Shown here: positions 45,905 through 54,359 of the stretch, piece by piece
Layout: each line of letters opens with the position of its first letter
Position numbering within the stretch: position 1 is the first letter of the stretch
Source: Sphingobacteriales bacterium
Lineage (GTDB): Bacteria > Bacteroidota > Bacteroidia > Chitinophagales > Chitinophagaceae
Assembly (NCBI GenBank): GCA_026391525.1
Contig: JAPLEF010000170.1
Span: forward strand, 1-54,522
Length of the DNA stretch: 54,522 bases
Direction: 5' to 3'
The notes under the pieces: generated by a model
The model's input: the letters and a program-made list of their open reading frames with translations, nothing else
The model's database searches: none
What the model was told of the DNA's origin: nothing
Made by a program: the position numbers and the translations under genes

Positions 45905-47329
45905 ATGAGTAAAAATCCATACAGGCAGGACAGGGAAGTTTTAAAAGAACTACTCCAGCAATTTAGCAACCTGAAATCCGGAAAAAGTTATTCTTTTATA
46001 GAAGAAGATGGTTTTGAAAGGATTATCGACTACTACGATGAGAAAGAACAGTTTGCTCTGGCCCTTGAAGCAACTGAAATGGCCATTGAGCAATACAGCT
46101 ATTCTGCAACCTTACTTATTAAAAAAGCGGATATACTGATTTCGCTGCGCAGGTACCGCGAAGCACTATATGTGCTGGAACAGGCGGAATTATTCGACAG
46201 TACCGACAGTTCCCTTTATATCATCAAGACAGATGCCTACCTGGCTCTCGACATGCAGGAGCATGCAGCCACCTTATTGGAGTCGGTTATTGATTTATTT
46301 GAAGGCGAAGATCGTTTAGACCTGCTTTTTGAACTGGCAGATGTATATGATGATTACGAAAATTTTGAAAAAGTTTTCGACTGCCTGAGGTTGATTCTTC
46401 AGCAGGATCCTTCAAATGAAGAAGCATTGTACAAAATTTGTTTCTGGACAGATTTCACCGGAAGAAATGAAGAGAGCATCAAACTTCACCAGGAAATCAT
46501 AGAAGAAGATCCTTTCAATGAGCTGGCATGGTTTAATCTGGGTGCAGCTTATCAGGGCATCAAACTCTATGAAAAATCAATAGATGCCTATCAGTATGCG
46601 GTTGCTATTGATGAGAAATTCGATTATGCTTACCGCAATATGGGTGATGCTTATATCAAATTGCGCAAATTCAGGGAAGCGATTGAAGTGCTGGAAAAAG
46701 TGATTGAATTATCTAGGCCGGAATCGATCATCTATGAAGCCATAGGGCATTGTTATGATAAGCTCGACAACTTTGCACAAGCCAGATTCCACTACAAGAA
46801 AGCAGCGCATCTTACCCCGGAAGACAGCCAGTTGCAGTATAAAATTGCCAGTACCTATATGAATGAAGGTACCTGGCACAATGCCATCAAATCGTTGCAC
46901 ATCGCCTTGAAATCACACATCATGCAGCCCGACTACAATCTTGCACTAGGCAGATGTTATTTCCAGTTAGGCAATATGGAAGAAGCCGTAACCTATCTGG
47001 GAAATGTAGTGAGGGTTCGTCCCAAGAACAGCACGGGATGGATAGAATTACTCAAATGCCTCTATCAGGGAAATTTATTTGAAGAAGGCCTGGAATATGC
47101 AGGATTTGCTTACGAACAAACTGATGCCAAACCCATTTTCATCTATTATAAAAGCGCTTTTCTTTTTGCTGCAGGAAAAATTAAGGAAGCCCTTATTTAT
47201 CTGGAAAATGGCCTGAATGCCAATCCAAGGCTGATCAGGCAGTTTGTAGAAATCAATCCCTCGCTGATGCAAAACCAGCAGGTAGTTGCTTTGCTGGCCA
47301 GATATAAGAAAACAAAATCACGAAAGTGA
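45905..47329 (+). CDS. Tetratricopeptide repeat protein
   Basis: A 474-residue cytosolic protein with about ten TPR units and no signal peptide. Examples: ALALEATEMAIEQYSYSATL, a canonical unit AWFNLGAAYQGIKLYEKSID, and another AYRNMGDAYIKLRKFREAIE. The first ~40 residues are Arg/Lys- and Glu-rich. TPR proteins usually scaffold protein complexes; no partner can be named here. The downstream phosphosulfolactate synthase gene has its own -7 box, so the two need not be co-transcribed. Confidence 0.88.
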   Translation: MSKNPYRQDREVLKELLQQFSNLKSGKSYSFIEEDGFERIIDYYDEKEQFALALEATEMAIEQYSYSATLLIKKADILISLRRYREALYVLEQAELFDSTDSSLYIIKTDAYLALDMQEHAATLLESVIDLFEGEDRLDLLFELADVYDDYENFEKVFDCLRLILQQDPSNEEALYKICFWTDFTGRNEESIKLHQEIIEEDPFNELAWFNLGAAYQGIKLYEKSIDAYQYAVAIDEKFDYAYRNMGDAYIKLRKFREAIEVLEKVIELSRPESIIYEAIGHCYDKLDNFAQARFHYKKAAHLTPEDSQLQYKIASTYMNEGTWHNAIKSLHIALKSHIMQPDYNLALGRCYFQLGNMEEAVTYLGNVVRVRPKNSTGWIELLKCLYQGNLFEEGLEYAGFAYEQTDAKPIFIYYKSAFLFAAGKIKEALIYLENGLNANPRLIRQFVEINPSLMQNQQVVALLARYKKTKSRK

Positions 47330-47367
47330 TATTCGGTAATTGATGACTTCATTACCTGTTGTTTGAA

Positions 47368-47375
47368 TATCTTTG
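47368..47375 (+). promoter_or_regulatory. -7 box of the phosphosulfolactate synthase gene
   Basis: TATCTTTG followed by C, an exact TAnnTTTG match, 21 nt before the ATG at 47397. The longer frame starts at a TTG within it. Confidence 0.6.
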
Positions 47376-47396
47376 CGCGAATCAACAGAAAATCTC

Positions 47397-48161
47397 ATGA
47401 ATTTTAATCTCACTCAAATTCCCGAAAGGGCAGCTAAGCCTCGTAAACACGGTATAACGATGGTAATGGATAAAGGGCTGAGCACACAGGAAGCTGCGAA
47501 CCTTATGAATGTGGGCCAACCCCATATCGATATGGTAAAATTGGGCTTCGGTACTTCTTTTGTTACACCAAATTTGCGCGAGAAGCTGGAAGTTTATCGC
47601 AACCATGATATGCCCGTATATTTTGGCGGCACACTTTTTGAAGCTTTTCTCATACGTAATCAATTCGATGATTATGTAGCTGTTTGTAAAGATTTCGGAG
47701 TAAGTTATATGGAAGTGAGTGATGGTTCAATAACTATCCCTCATGCTGAAAAGTGCGGATACATTGAAAAACTTTGCAAGCATGGAGTGGTGTTGAGCGA
47801 AGTAGGCAGTAAGGATGCCGCACATATCATCCCACCTTATAAATGGATCGAGCTCATGCGTGCAGAACTCAATGCAGGCTCTACCTACGTTATTGCAGAA
47901 GCCCGAGAGGCAGGAAATGTTGGTATTTACCGCGGTACCGGTGAGGTTCGGGAAGGATTGGTTCAGGAAATCCTTACCCAGATCCCTGAAGAAGTTATCC
48001 TTTGGGAAGCGCCTCAGAAAGCACAGCAATTGTATTTTTTAGAATTGATAGGCTGTAATGTGAATTTAGGCAATATAGCTCCGGCGGAAGTGATTGCCCT
48101 CGAAGCCATGCGAATCGGCCTGAGGGGGGATACTTTCAGCCTTTATCTCGATAAACCATAA
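47397..48161 (+). CDS. Phosphosulfolactate synthase (ComA family)
   Basis: A 254-residue TIM-barrel enzyme of the ComA family, which joins sulfite to phosphoenolpyruvate. The conserved parts run in order: MDKGLSTQEAANLMNVG near residue 25, then VKLGFGTSFV, VYFGGTLFE, EVSDGSITIPHAEKCGYI, LSEVGSKD, VIAEAREAG, ILWEAPQK, and GCNVNLGNIAP. In methanogens the product leads to coenzyme M. In Bacteroidota it may feed sulfolactate or cysteate for sulfonolipids (capnine type), which is inference. No comB or comC homolog is adjacent. aroE begins 3 bp after the stop, so these two are very likely co-transcribed. The frame open from 47373 begins in the promoter, so the ATG at 47397 is used. Confidence 0.88.
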   Translation: MNFNLTQIPERAAKPRKHGITMVMDKGLSTQEAANLMNVGQPHIDMVKLGFGTSFVTPNLREKLEVYRNHDMPVYFGGTLFEAFLIRNQFDDYVAVCKDFGVSYMEVSDGSITIPHAEKCGYIEKLCKHGVVLSEVGSKDAAHIIPPYKWIELMRAELNAGSTYVIAEAREAGNVGIYRGTGEVREGLVQEILTQIPEEVILWEAPQKAQQLYFLELIGCNVNLGNIAPAEVIALEAMRIGLRGDTFSLYLDKP

Positions 48162-48164
48162 CAC

Positions 48165-48923
48165 ATGATAATATACGGATTGATCGGTTTCCCCCTTGTT
48201 CAGTCTTTTTCAAAACAATATTTTACCGATAAATTCTGTAGAGAGGCAATTACCGATTGCCTCTTTGAATTATATCCCATTGAATCGATCAGCCAATTTC
48301 CAGGCCTGATTGAAAGCCATCCAAAAATTAAAGGATTAGCTGTAACCATTCCCTACAAGAAAGCAGTGATGCCTTTTCTTACCCGTATTCATGAAACGGC
48401 CCGTTTAACTGGAGCAGTAAATTGCATCACTATCCATGATGATATCCTGATCGGCTATAATACCGATTGTATCGGTTTTGAACAATCGCTATTGCCACTC
48501 CTTCAACCTCATTACACCGGTGCACTTGTGCTGGGAACCGGTGGGGCTGCTGCTGCAGTAATATATGTGCTGGATAAACTGGGGATAAAATACCTGCGCA
48601 TCAGCCGAACTCCTGATGCTGAACAAAATGTGTTAGGATATGATAATATTGATGCTGATCTCCTTTATACGTATCCGTTAGTGGTCAACTGTACGCCATT
48701 GGGCATGGTGCCTGATGAAAATAGTTTTCCTCGCTTGCCTTATGAATACCTCAACAGCCGGAATCTGGTTTACGATCTGGTTTATAAACCTGAAAAGACT
48801 ATCTTACTTCAACGAGCTGAAGCCAACGGGGCAGCAATCAAGAACGGAATGGAAATGCTGTTGATACAGGCGGAAGAGAATTGGCGTATCTGGAGGATGG
48901 ATCAATATAACACTGACTTATAA
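48165..48923 (+). CDS. aroE: Shikimate dehydrogenase (AroE)
   Basis: A 252-residue NADP-dependent enzyme reducing 3-dehydroshikimate on the way to aromatic amino acids. The catalytic Lys65 is in VTIPYKKAV, with Asn86 in GAVNC and Asp101 in YNTDCIGF. The opening GFPLVQSFSKQYF corresponds to the shikimate-binding GxPxxxSxSxxxH, here with Tyr/Phe in the last place. The dinucleotide motif is GTGGAAAA. NCTPLGM and NGMEMLLIQA complete the pattern. It lies 3 bp after the phosphosulfolactate synthase gene and 18 bp before a small lipoprotein gene. Confidence 0.93.
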   Translation: MIIYGLIGFPLVQSFSKQYFTDKFCREAITDCLFELYPIESISQFPGLIESHPKIKGLAVTIPYKKAVMPFLTRIHETARLTGAVNCITIHDDILIGYNTDCIGFEQSLLPLLQPHYTGALVLGTGGAAAAVIYVLDKLGIKYLRISRTPDAEQNVLGYDNIDADLLYTYPLVVNCTPLGMVPDENSFPRLPYEYLNSRNLVYDLVYKPEKTILLQRAEANGAAIKNGMEMLLIQAEENWRIWRMDQYNTDL

Positions 48924-48941
48924 TTATTAAGCATACACGAA

Positions 48942-49475
48942 ATGATACGTTCCATTTTCCTCATATCACTTTACGTTATCACTTCTTTCCTGCTCTCCTG
49001 CAACCCCTCTGAGCCATCATCGCCCAACGATAAGGATAATTTACCCGAGACCGATAAAAAGGTTGATTTTTCCACAATGCCCCCGGGTGAAGTCATTCAT
49101 GCTACATCTGGCAAAAAATGGGTCGTAGATTTTGAAAATAAAACCATACAACTTAACCCTGATTTCGATTCATCTGTTGCAGATCCTGCAAGGATGATTG
49201 CTGCATTAAACGAAGATTACCCGCAAATAAAACTGGTAGCTTACAAGATGAAGCAGGATACCTTATTTACCCGAATCACAGATGCAGGTTACCTCACTGA
49301 ACAGATGGGTAGTACCGGTGCTGCCGCCTATCTTGCAGATGTGATCATCAACTTCACTTCAATTACTGGTGTACGTTATGTACTCATCAGTTTCCGGGAA
49401 GGAAGCCATGCTTCACCTGGAATTTGGAGCAGGGATGATTTTAACGATTTCCGTTTAGTGACTTTAAACAACTAA
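48942..49475 (+). CDS. Small lipoprotein of unknown function
   Basis: A 177-residue protein with lipoprotein signal MIRSIFLISLYVITSFLLSCN; the Cys fits a lipobox. A short Ser/Pro/Asp-rich linker follows. The mature domain has two parts: GKKWVVDFENKTIQLNPDF near residue 57 and the C-terminal GSTGAAAYLADVIINFTSI with VRYVLISFREGSHASPG. The second part reminds me of GerMN-like domains, but I am not sure. It is 18 bp after aroE, so it may belong to that operon. Its stop overlaps that of the convergent thioesterase by a few bases, with no terminator between. Confidence 0.65.
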   Translation: MIRSIFLISLYVITSFLLSCNPSEPSSPNDKDNLPETDKKVDFSTMPPGEVIHATSGKKWVVDFENKTIQLNPDFDSSVADPARMIAALNEDYPQIKLVAYKMKQDTLFTRITDAGYLTEQMGSTGAAAYLADVIINFTSITGVRYVLISFREGSHASPGIWSRDDFNDFRLVTLNN

Positions 49476-49915
49476 TTTTTTTTATCCGGGTGTAAAATTT
49501 TTTTCAATCCAATTGGTAATGCTACGATTGCACGGGAAGTGTAATCAAAACAAACCATACTCGTTTTTGCAATGGCGATAGCCATTTGTTGGCCTTGCCT
49601 TGTGGTAGCAACCCTGTAATACAATTCAAACCCTGATCGGCTGCAATCCCCGGAAAAGATTTCGATATCGAGGATATCAGGATAAAAACATTCTCCCAAA
49701 TAATTTACTATGAGTTCACCCATGATTAGGCTGCTGCCTCCCGCATCTAATTCCGTATAACCAAGTGAAAAAAGCCATTGCACCCGAGCTTCATGTAGTA
49801 TGGTAACGAGGCTATCATTACCCAGGTGTTGGCCATAATTGAGGTCGGTGATCCTGATGGGGATTTTCAGCGCGATCAATTTACGTTCAGGAATTTGTAG
49901 TTTGATTCTCGCCAT
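49472..49915 (-). CDS. Hotdog-fold acyl-CoA thioesterase (YbgC/FadM type)
   Basis: A 147-residue hotdog enzyme. The active-site region is RITDLNYGQHLGNDSLVTIL, with the Asp and His of the 4-hydroxybenzoyl-CoA thioesterase family, followed by HEARVQWLFSLGY. GELIVNYLGECFYPDILDIEI and KTSMVCFDY are later strands. The natural acyl-CoA is unknown. Its first 29 bases overlap the 3' end of rdgB, which lies upstream on the same strand, so translation is probably coupled. Confidence 0.85.
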   Translation of the reverse strand: MARIKLQIPERKLIALKIPIRITDLNYGQHLGNDSLVTILHEARVQWLFSLGYTELDAGGSSLIMGELIVNYLGECFYPDILDIEIFSGDCSRSGFELYYRVATTRQGQQMAIAIAKTSMVCFDYTSRAIVALPIGLKKILHPDKKN

Positions 49916-50495
49916 TTTCGGATGTTAAAAATTGGATCATTTTTGCCAAGGCTTTCTTGCGATGGCTGAAAATATTTTTCTCTTCCATGCTCATCCCCGC
50001 AAAGGAAATTTTGCTTCCCTCCGGAATAAATACCGGATCATATCCAAAGCCACCGGAGCCGAACTTTTCTGTTGCAATCTGTCCTTCACAAATTCCTTCA
50101 AACTGGTATTCAATTCCTCCCAGCATCAAAGAAATCACTGTACGGAACCTTGCTTTCCGATTTTCGATTCCGGTTAATGCCGTTAATAATTTTTCAATAT
50201 TGGCTGCGGTATCAGCTGGTTCACCGGCATAACGGGCACTCTTTACTCCCGGTGCTCCGCCAAGTGCTTCCACTTCTAAGCCGGTATCCTCACTGAAACA
50301 ATCTTTTCCGGTGAGTTGATAAATAACCGTAGATTTTTCACGGGCATTCTCTTCCAAACTGTCAAAAGGCTCCGGAATATCAATCAAAATCCCGGCTTCT
50401 TGCAAACTGATCACCTCAAACCTGTTATTCAACACCGATTTGATTTCCTGAACTTTATTCGAGTTGTTAGTGGCGATAACAAGTGTTGTTTGCAT
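49887..50495 (-). CDS. rdgB: XTP/dITP diphosphatase (RdgB/HAM1)
   Basis: A 202-residue house-cleaning pyrophosphatase that removes non-canonical purine nucleotides (ITP, XTP). The opening VIATNNSNKVQEIKSVL is the SxNxxK-type family start. CFSEDTGLEVEALGGAPGV holds the conserved acidic pair. The substrate-binding GSGGFGYDPVFIPEG and the SHRKKALAKM near the C-terminus are typical. A short polar tail follows and overlaps the thioesterase start. It ends a minus-strand set with the unknown gene at 50499, 3 bp upstream. Confidence 0.94.
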   Translation of the reverse strand: MQTTLVIATNNSNKVQEIKSVLNNRFEVISLQEAGILIDIPEPFDSLEENAREKSTVIYQLTGKDCFSEDTGLEVEALGGAPGVKSARYAGEPADTAANIEKLLTALTGIENRKARFRTVISLMLGGIEYQFEGICEGQIATEKFGSGGFGYDPVFIPEGSKISFAGMSMEEKNIFSHRKKALAKMIQFLTSENGENQTTNS

Positions 50496-50498
50496 AGT

Positions 50499-50999
50499 TT
50501 ACAAATTGAACATCAATTTTAAAGCATTCCAAAATTTTTTCTTTTCCGCTACATTCGATTCAAGTTCAGTTAACTGTGGAGCTGCCAGAAATTGTAGGCC
50601 TGCATATTTTTGAACTTGGTATTGCGGAAATTCAAGTGGCATTTCGAGAATGGGAAGCGGAATGCCGAATATGATGATTTTTTCAGGATTCAAAAATGAT
50701 GCAATATGTTCGAAGCTTTTTACCTCCTGATGATGAATATTCACAACGGCAATATCTGTGAGCGTCAATTTGCAGGCATTCAATACCCCGGTTAAAAATT
50801 GTAGGCTAGCTTCGGGAAGATTACGGTGATTTTCAATAGCTACGAGAACCAGTATTTTTTGCCGGAATTTACCCAGAAACGGAACTGCAGTTTGCTGTAC
50901 AGAATCGGCTTTCTGTTGGCTGTCATCTAACAGTACCAATGAATCTTTATACAATTCGGGGATGATTAACAGAGGTAGTTGAAAATTGTCTAAACTCAT
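50499..50999 (-). CDS. Protein of unknown function upstream of rdgB
   Basis: A 166-residue cytosolic protein without a signal peptide. It has an alternating beta/alpha pattern: LPLLIIPELYKDSLVLLDD, then KILVLVAIENHRN, LTDIAVVNIHHQEV and EKIIIFGIPLP. The C-terminal helix EKKKFWNALKLMFN is basic and aromatic and looks like a protein-binding peptide. I do not recognise the family. The stop codon is 3 bp before rdgB, suggesting the same operon, and the gene is divergent from ilvE over a 50-bp gap. Confidence 0.65.
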   Translation of the reverse strand: MSLDNFQLPLLIIPELYKDSLVLLDDSQQKADSVQQTAVPFLGKFRQKILVLVAIENHRNLPEASLQFLTGVLNACKLTLTDIAVVNIHHQEVKSFEHIASFLNPEKIIIFGIPLPILEMPLEFPQYQVQKYAGLQFLAAPQLTELESNVAEKKKFWNALKLMFNL

Positions 51000-51049
51000 A
51001 TCTGCGGGGTTTGCTCGCTTGTTTTTTTCGTTTCTTTGTGGTAAAATTA

Positions 51050-52120
51050 ATGGATATGATTTTAGCTGCCGATTTTAATATTACTAAGGTTGAACGAAGC
51101 AAACTCAACGATATTGATCTGGAGAATATTCCCTTTGGAAAGTATTTTACCGATCATATGCTGGAGGTGGATTATGAGAATGGAGAGTGGAAAACAGTGG
51201 AAATCAAACCTTATCAGCCTTTGTTGTTGGCTCCTTCTACTGCAGCATTGCATTACGGACAAGCCATTTTTGAAGGGATAAAAGCTTATAAGAATCCTGA
51301 AGGCGAACCCTTCATTTTCAGGCCGCACGATAATTTCATCCGTTTCAATATTTCTGCAGAAAGGATGCAAATGCCCCAATTGCCTGAAGAAATTTTCATG
51401 GAAGGCCTTCGTACCCTCATCGAACTTGATAAAAACTGGATTCCTAACAAGGCAGATCATTCGCTTTATATCCGCCCGTTCATGTTCAGCAGCGACGAAT
51501 TGATCGGAGTTAAGCCAAGTGAGAAGTACAAGTTCATGATCATATTAAGCCCAACCGGCCCTTACTACAGCACCCCGATGCGCATTTACGTGGAAGAACA
51601 ATATGTTCGTGCAGTTCCCGGAGGTGTAGGATATGCAAAAGCAGCCGGTAATTATGGTGCTGCCATGTTTGCAACGGCAGAAGCCAGAAAGAAAGGTTAT
51701 GACCAGGTATTGTGGACAGACGCTTTTGAGCACAAATATGTTCAGGAATGTGGCACCATGAATGTTTTCTTTATCATTGGCGACACCGCAATAACCCCTG
51801 ATTTAGGTGCAGGAACAATCCTCGCAGGGGTTACCCGCGATAGCGTGATTGTGATGCTCAAGGAAATGGGTTTCAAAGTAGAAGAAAAAGCATTAAGTAT
51901 CAACGATGTGATTGATGCCCATAAGGCTGGATTGCTTTATGAGGTTTTCGGAACTGGCACTGCAGCCACCATTTCATTGATTAAGGAACTTAGATATAAG
52001 GATTATGTGATGGAATTTGACGTAGACCGCTGGAAAACAGCCCCGGAAATCAAGGAGCGTTTGAACCAGATCAGGTACGGAACTGCGCCTGATCAGTTTG
52101 GTTGGATGTTTAAAGTATAA
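51050..52120 (+). CDS. ilvE: Branched-chain amino acid aminotransferase (IlvE)
   Basis: A 356-residue fold type IV PLP enzyme that carries out the last step of Ile, Leu and Val synthesis. The PLP Lys197 is in GYAKAAGNYGAA. The Glu and loop are in QECGTMNVFF, and the phosphate site is seen in GTGTAATI. LHYGQAIFEGIKAY and the central YIRPFMFSS are family signatures. The frame opens earlier (51011, a TTG), but the ATG at 51050 (or 51056) fits. A TTTCTTTG sequence at 51031-51038, one base off the -7 consensus, lies 12 nt before it. Confidence 0.95.
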   Translation: MDMILAADFNITKVERSKLNDIDLENIPFGKYFTDHMLEVDYENGEWKTVEIKPYQPLLLAPSTAALHYGQAIFEGIKAYKNPEGEPFIFRPHDNFIRFNISAERMQMPQLPEEIFMEGLRTLIELDKNWIPNKADHSLYIRPFMFSSDELIGVKPSEKYKFMIILSPTGPYYSTPMRIYVEEQYVRAVPGGVGYAKAAGNYGAAMFATAEARKKGYDQVLWTDAFEHKYVQECGTMNVFFIIGDTAITPDLGAGTILAGVTRDSVIVMLKEMGFKVEEKALSINDVIDAHKAGLLYEVFGTGTAATISLIKELRYKDYVMEFDVDRWKTAPEIKERLNQIRYGTAPDQFGWMFKV

Positions 52121-52179
52121 TGGGTTACACATCATTTTACAGCTGGCTTAGCCGGTTGGCAATCTCACTATAATGTCGG

Positions 52180-52202
52180 AACCGCCTTTTATGGGCGGTT
52201 TT
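52180..52202 (+). terminator. Probable terminator after ilvE
   Basis: Stem AACCGCC / GGCGGTT (7 bp) with a 7-nt loop and four T residues (two shared with the stem); a rather short T run. Confidence 0.6.
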
Positions 52203-52267
52203 GTATTAAATGTTGAAAAAAAATGCATTTTTTTGGATTTAATTTTCCGTTTTTAAATCATTATGGC

Positions 52268-52275
52268 TACCTTTG
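52268..52275 (+). promoter_or_regulatory. -7 box of rpsL-rpsG
   Basis: TACCTTTG followed by C, an exact consensus match, 27 nt before the ATG at 52302. An upstream ATG at 52263 in the same frame would lie before the box and cannot be on the transcript. Confidence 0.65.
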
Positions 52276-52301
52276 CCGTCCAAAAAATAAACGGTTCATC
52301 A

Positions 52302-52682
52302 ATGCCTACAATACAGCAATTAGTTAGAAAGGGTAGAGAAATTATCAAATCCAAAAGCAAATCAAGGGCGCTGGATAGTTGTCCTCAACGCCGTGGCGTT
52401 TGTACAAGGGTGTATACTACCACTCCTAAAAAACCCAATTCTGCTTTGCGTAAAGTAGCTAAGGTTCGTCTTACCAATAAAATTGAGGTGATCGCCTACA
52501 TTCCGGGTGAAGGCCATAATTTACAGGAGCACTCCATTGTGCTGATCCGTGGCGGAAGGGTGAAAGATTTACCGGGTGTACGTTATCATATCGTAAGAGG
52601 AAGTTTGGATACGGCCGGTGTAAAAGACCGCAAACAAAGCCGCAGTAAATACGGTACCAAGAAAGAAAAAGCTAAAAAATAA
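52302..52682 (+). CDS. rpsL: 30S ribosomal protein S12
   Basis: A 126-residue decoding-site protein. It begins [12 protein letters not shown], the family start, so the upstream ATG at 52263 is not the real start. The loops facing the decoding centre, [12 protein letters not shown] and [14 protein letters not shown], keep the wild-type Lys residues that confer streptomycin sensitivity when unmutated. The C-terminus is basic. rpsG starts 45 bp downstream. Confidence 0.97.
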   Translation: MPTIQQLVRKGREIIKSKSKSRALDSCPQRRGVCTRVYTTTPKKPNSALRKVAKVRLTNKIEVIAYIPGEGHNLQEHSIVLIRGGRVKDLPGVRYHIVRGSLDTAGVKDRKQSRSKYGTKKEKAKK

Positions 52683-52727
52683 TTCATTCCTTTTTAGGTG
52701 ATCAGAACCTGAAGAAAAATAACAACA

Positions 52728-53195
52728 ATGCGTAAAACACAACCGAAAAAGATTCCACTGGCGCCAGACCCAAAGTTCAATGATAAACTGGTGACCCGTT
52801 TTGTAAACAACCTCATGTGGGAGGGTAAAAAAAGTGGTGCTTTTAATATTTTTTATAATGCACTGGACAAGGTTGCAAAAATCACCAGTGAAGACGGATA
52901 TGAAGTATGGAAACGTGCCTTATCCAACATCACTCCGGGTGTTGAAGTGCGCAGCCGCCGTATCGGTGGTGCCACTTTCCAGATTCCTTCTGAAGTGCGC
53001 CCCGACCGTAAAATTTCTTTATCTATCAAATGGATGGTACGTTACAGCCGCGAAAGAAACGGACGTAGCATGGCCGATAAATTAGCGAATGAAATTGTTG
53101 CCGCCAGCAAAGGGGAAGGCGCTTCATTTAAGAAGAAAGAAGATACCCACCGTATGGCAGAAGCCAATAAGGCATTCGCGCATTTCAGGGTTTAA
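52728..53195 (+). CDS. rpsG: 30S ribosomal protein S7
   Basis: A 155-residue assembly-initiating protein of the 30S head. The conserved motifs are KLVTRFVNNLMWEGKK, VEVRSRRIGGATFQIPSEVRP and MADKLANEIVAASKGEG. It is followed directly by a terminator, with no fusA after it, so the usual str operon (rpsL-rpsG-fusA) is cut here. Confidence 0.97.
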   Translation: MRKTQPKKIPLAPDPKFNDKLVTRFVNNLMWEGKKSGAFNIFYNALDKVAKITSEDGYEVWKRALSNITPGVEVRSRRIGGATFQIPSEVRPDRKISLSIKWMVRYSRERNGRSMADKLANEIVAASKGEGASFKKKEDTHRMAEANKAFAHFRV

Positions 53196-53220
53196 ATGTA
53201 AAAGCAGGAAAAATTAATAT

Positions 53221-53247
53221 AGCCACTCCATAAAAGTGGCTTTTTTT
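53221..53247 (+). terminator. Intrinsic terminator after rpsG
   Basis: Perfect 7-bp stem AGCCACT / AGTGGCT, 7-nt loop, and seven T residues, 25 bp after the rpsG stop. Confidence 0.87.
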
Positions 53248-53291
53248 ATGTATAATTGTTGGGCTTTAATTAAAAGTATAAATTCATTCAT

Positions 53292-54251
53292 ATGAAATTG
53301 ATTTGCCTGCTTTTTTGTTGTGTGCTGATCGGTACCTCTTGCAGTAAAGACAATCCTGCTCCTAATCCTGTATATGCTGATACCTTATCAGCAGGTTGGA
53401 CGAAAACTGTAATCGATACAGCAGAAAATTTTAGTGATATTTATTTTGCTGATAATGCTATTGGTTATTTATCAAGTCGCCAAAATATCTATCGCTCCTT
53501 GAATGGAGGAATAACCTGGACCAACTTGAATGTTAATGTAAGGAATGTACTAAATATCGCCGTATCCCCCAATGGCAATTTAATTGCAGTAAATGAAACT
53601 GATACCGTTTACAAGATAAACTATGGTACGAACCAATTGACCAAAACTAAAATAAGTGGATCCAGTGGATTTGTTGATGTCTTTTTTCTAAACAATCAGG
53701 AAGGAATGGTTGCAGGTTATTCAAAACTTTATCAAACTATAGACTCAGGGCTGAATTGGCAACAGGTTGCGATTTTTGGAATTGGGCGTTACCCTTCGAT
53801 TCATTTTGTTGATAACAATACAGGTTGGATCGCAAGTCAATCTAGGATCATAAAAACCAACGGCAATATCAATAACTGGCAAATTTGTAATGTGCCTCCT
53901 AATACATTTGGTAATAGCTCGTTTTCTACAGTTTTTGGAGCCAGCAGCACAACAGTCTATATGGCGAATTTTGGTAAGATATACAAATCCGTCAATGGCG
54001 GCACTGATTTCTTACAAGTGGCACAACTGCCGCCGGGAGCAGAGGGGGCTTTTCCAGATCTTCATTTTGTAAATGACAACACTGGTTATATCAATGCAGG
54101 AAATAGAATTTATAAGACCACCGATGGCGGTTTAACCTGGCAAGTGGTTGTAGCCCTTGGCAACGATGGTATAATTGAGATCCACTTTACAGATGCCAAT
54201 CATGGTTGGGCTTGCGGATCGAGGGGCACGATTTTACGTTTCAATAATTAG
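53292..54251 (+). CDS. Ycf48/BNR-repeat lipoprotein, first copy
   Basis: A 319-residue exported protein. The signal MKLICLLFCCVLIGTSCSKD ends in a lipobox-like GTSC. The body is a beta-propeller of Ycf48/sortilin-type (BNR) repeats, with motifs such as NGGITWT, DSGLNWQ and DGGLTWQ and the DNxxGWI/GYI strands between them. The repeats show no enzyme active site; these proteins usually bind ligands or act as scaffolds. A function cannot be given. The first 76 bases from the ATG, plus 3 bases before it, are identical to the start of a second copy at 54447. Confidence 0.83.
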   Translation: MKLICLLFCCVLIGTSCSKDNPAPNPVYADTLSAGWTKTVIDTAENFSDIYFADNAIGYLSSRQNIYRSLNGGITWTNLNVNVRNVLNIAVSPNGNLIAVNETDTVYKINYGTNQLTKTKISGSSGFVDVFFLNNQEGMVAGYSKLYQTIDSGLNWQQVAIFGIGRYPSIHFVDNNTGWIASQSRIIKTNGNINNWQICNVPPNTFGNSSFSTVFGASSTTVYMANFGKIYKSVNGGTDFLQVAQLPPGAEGAFPDLHFVNDNTGYINAGNRIYKTTDGGLTWQVVVALGNDGIIEIHFTDANHGWACGSRGTILRFNN

Positions 54252-54359
54252 ATTTTTTTCTTTCCTTCTTGCGTAAATGCATTTCCCAATTGAGTGGGCT
54301 TTTAAATGGGCTGGTTGCAATTTGCAGCCATGAAAAAGATAGTCAGGCAACTGCCTCTT

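Noticed and set aside
52263-52301. Upstream ATG as start of rpsL
   Set aside because: It would precede the -7 box and adds 13 residues not found in S12 proteins.
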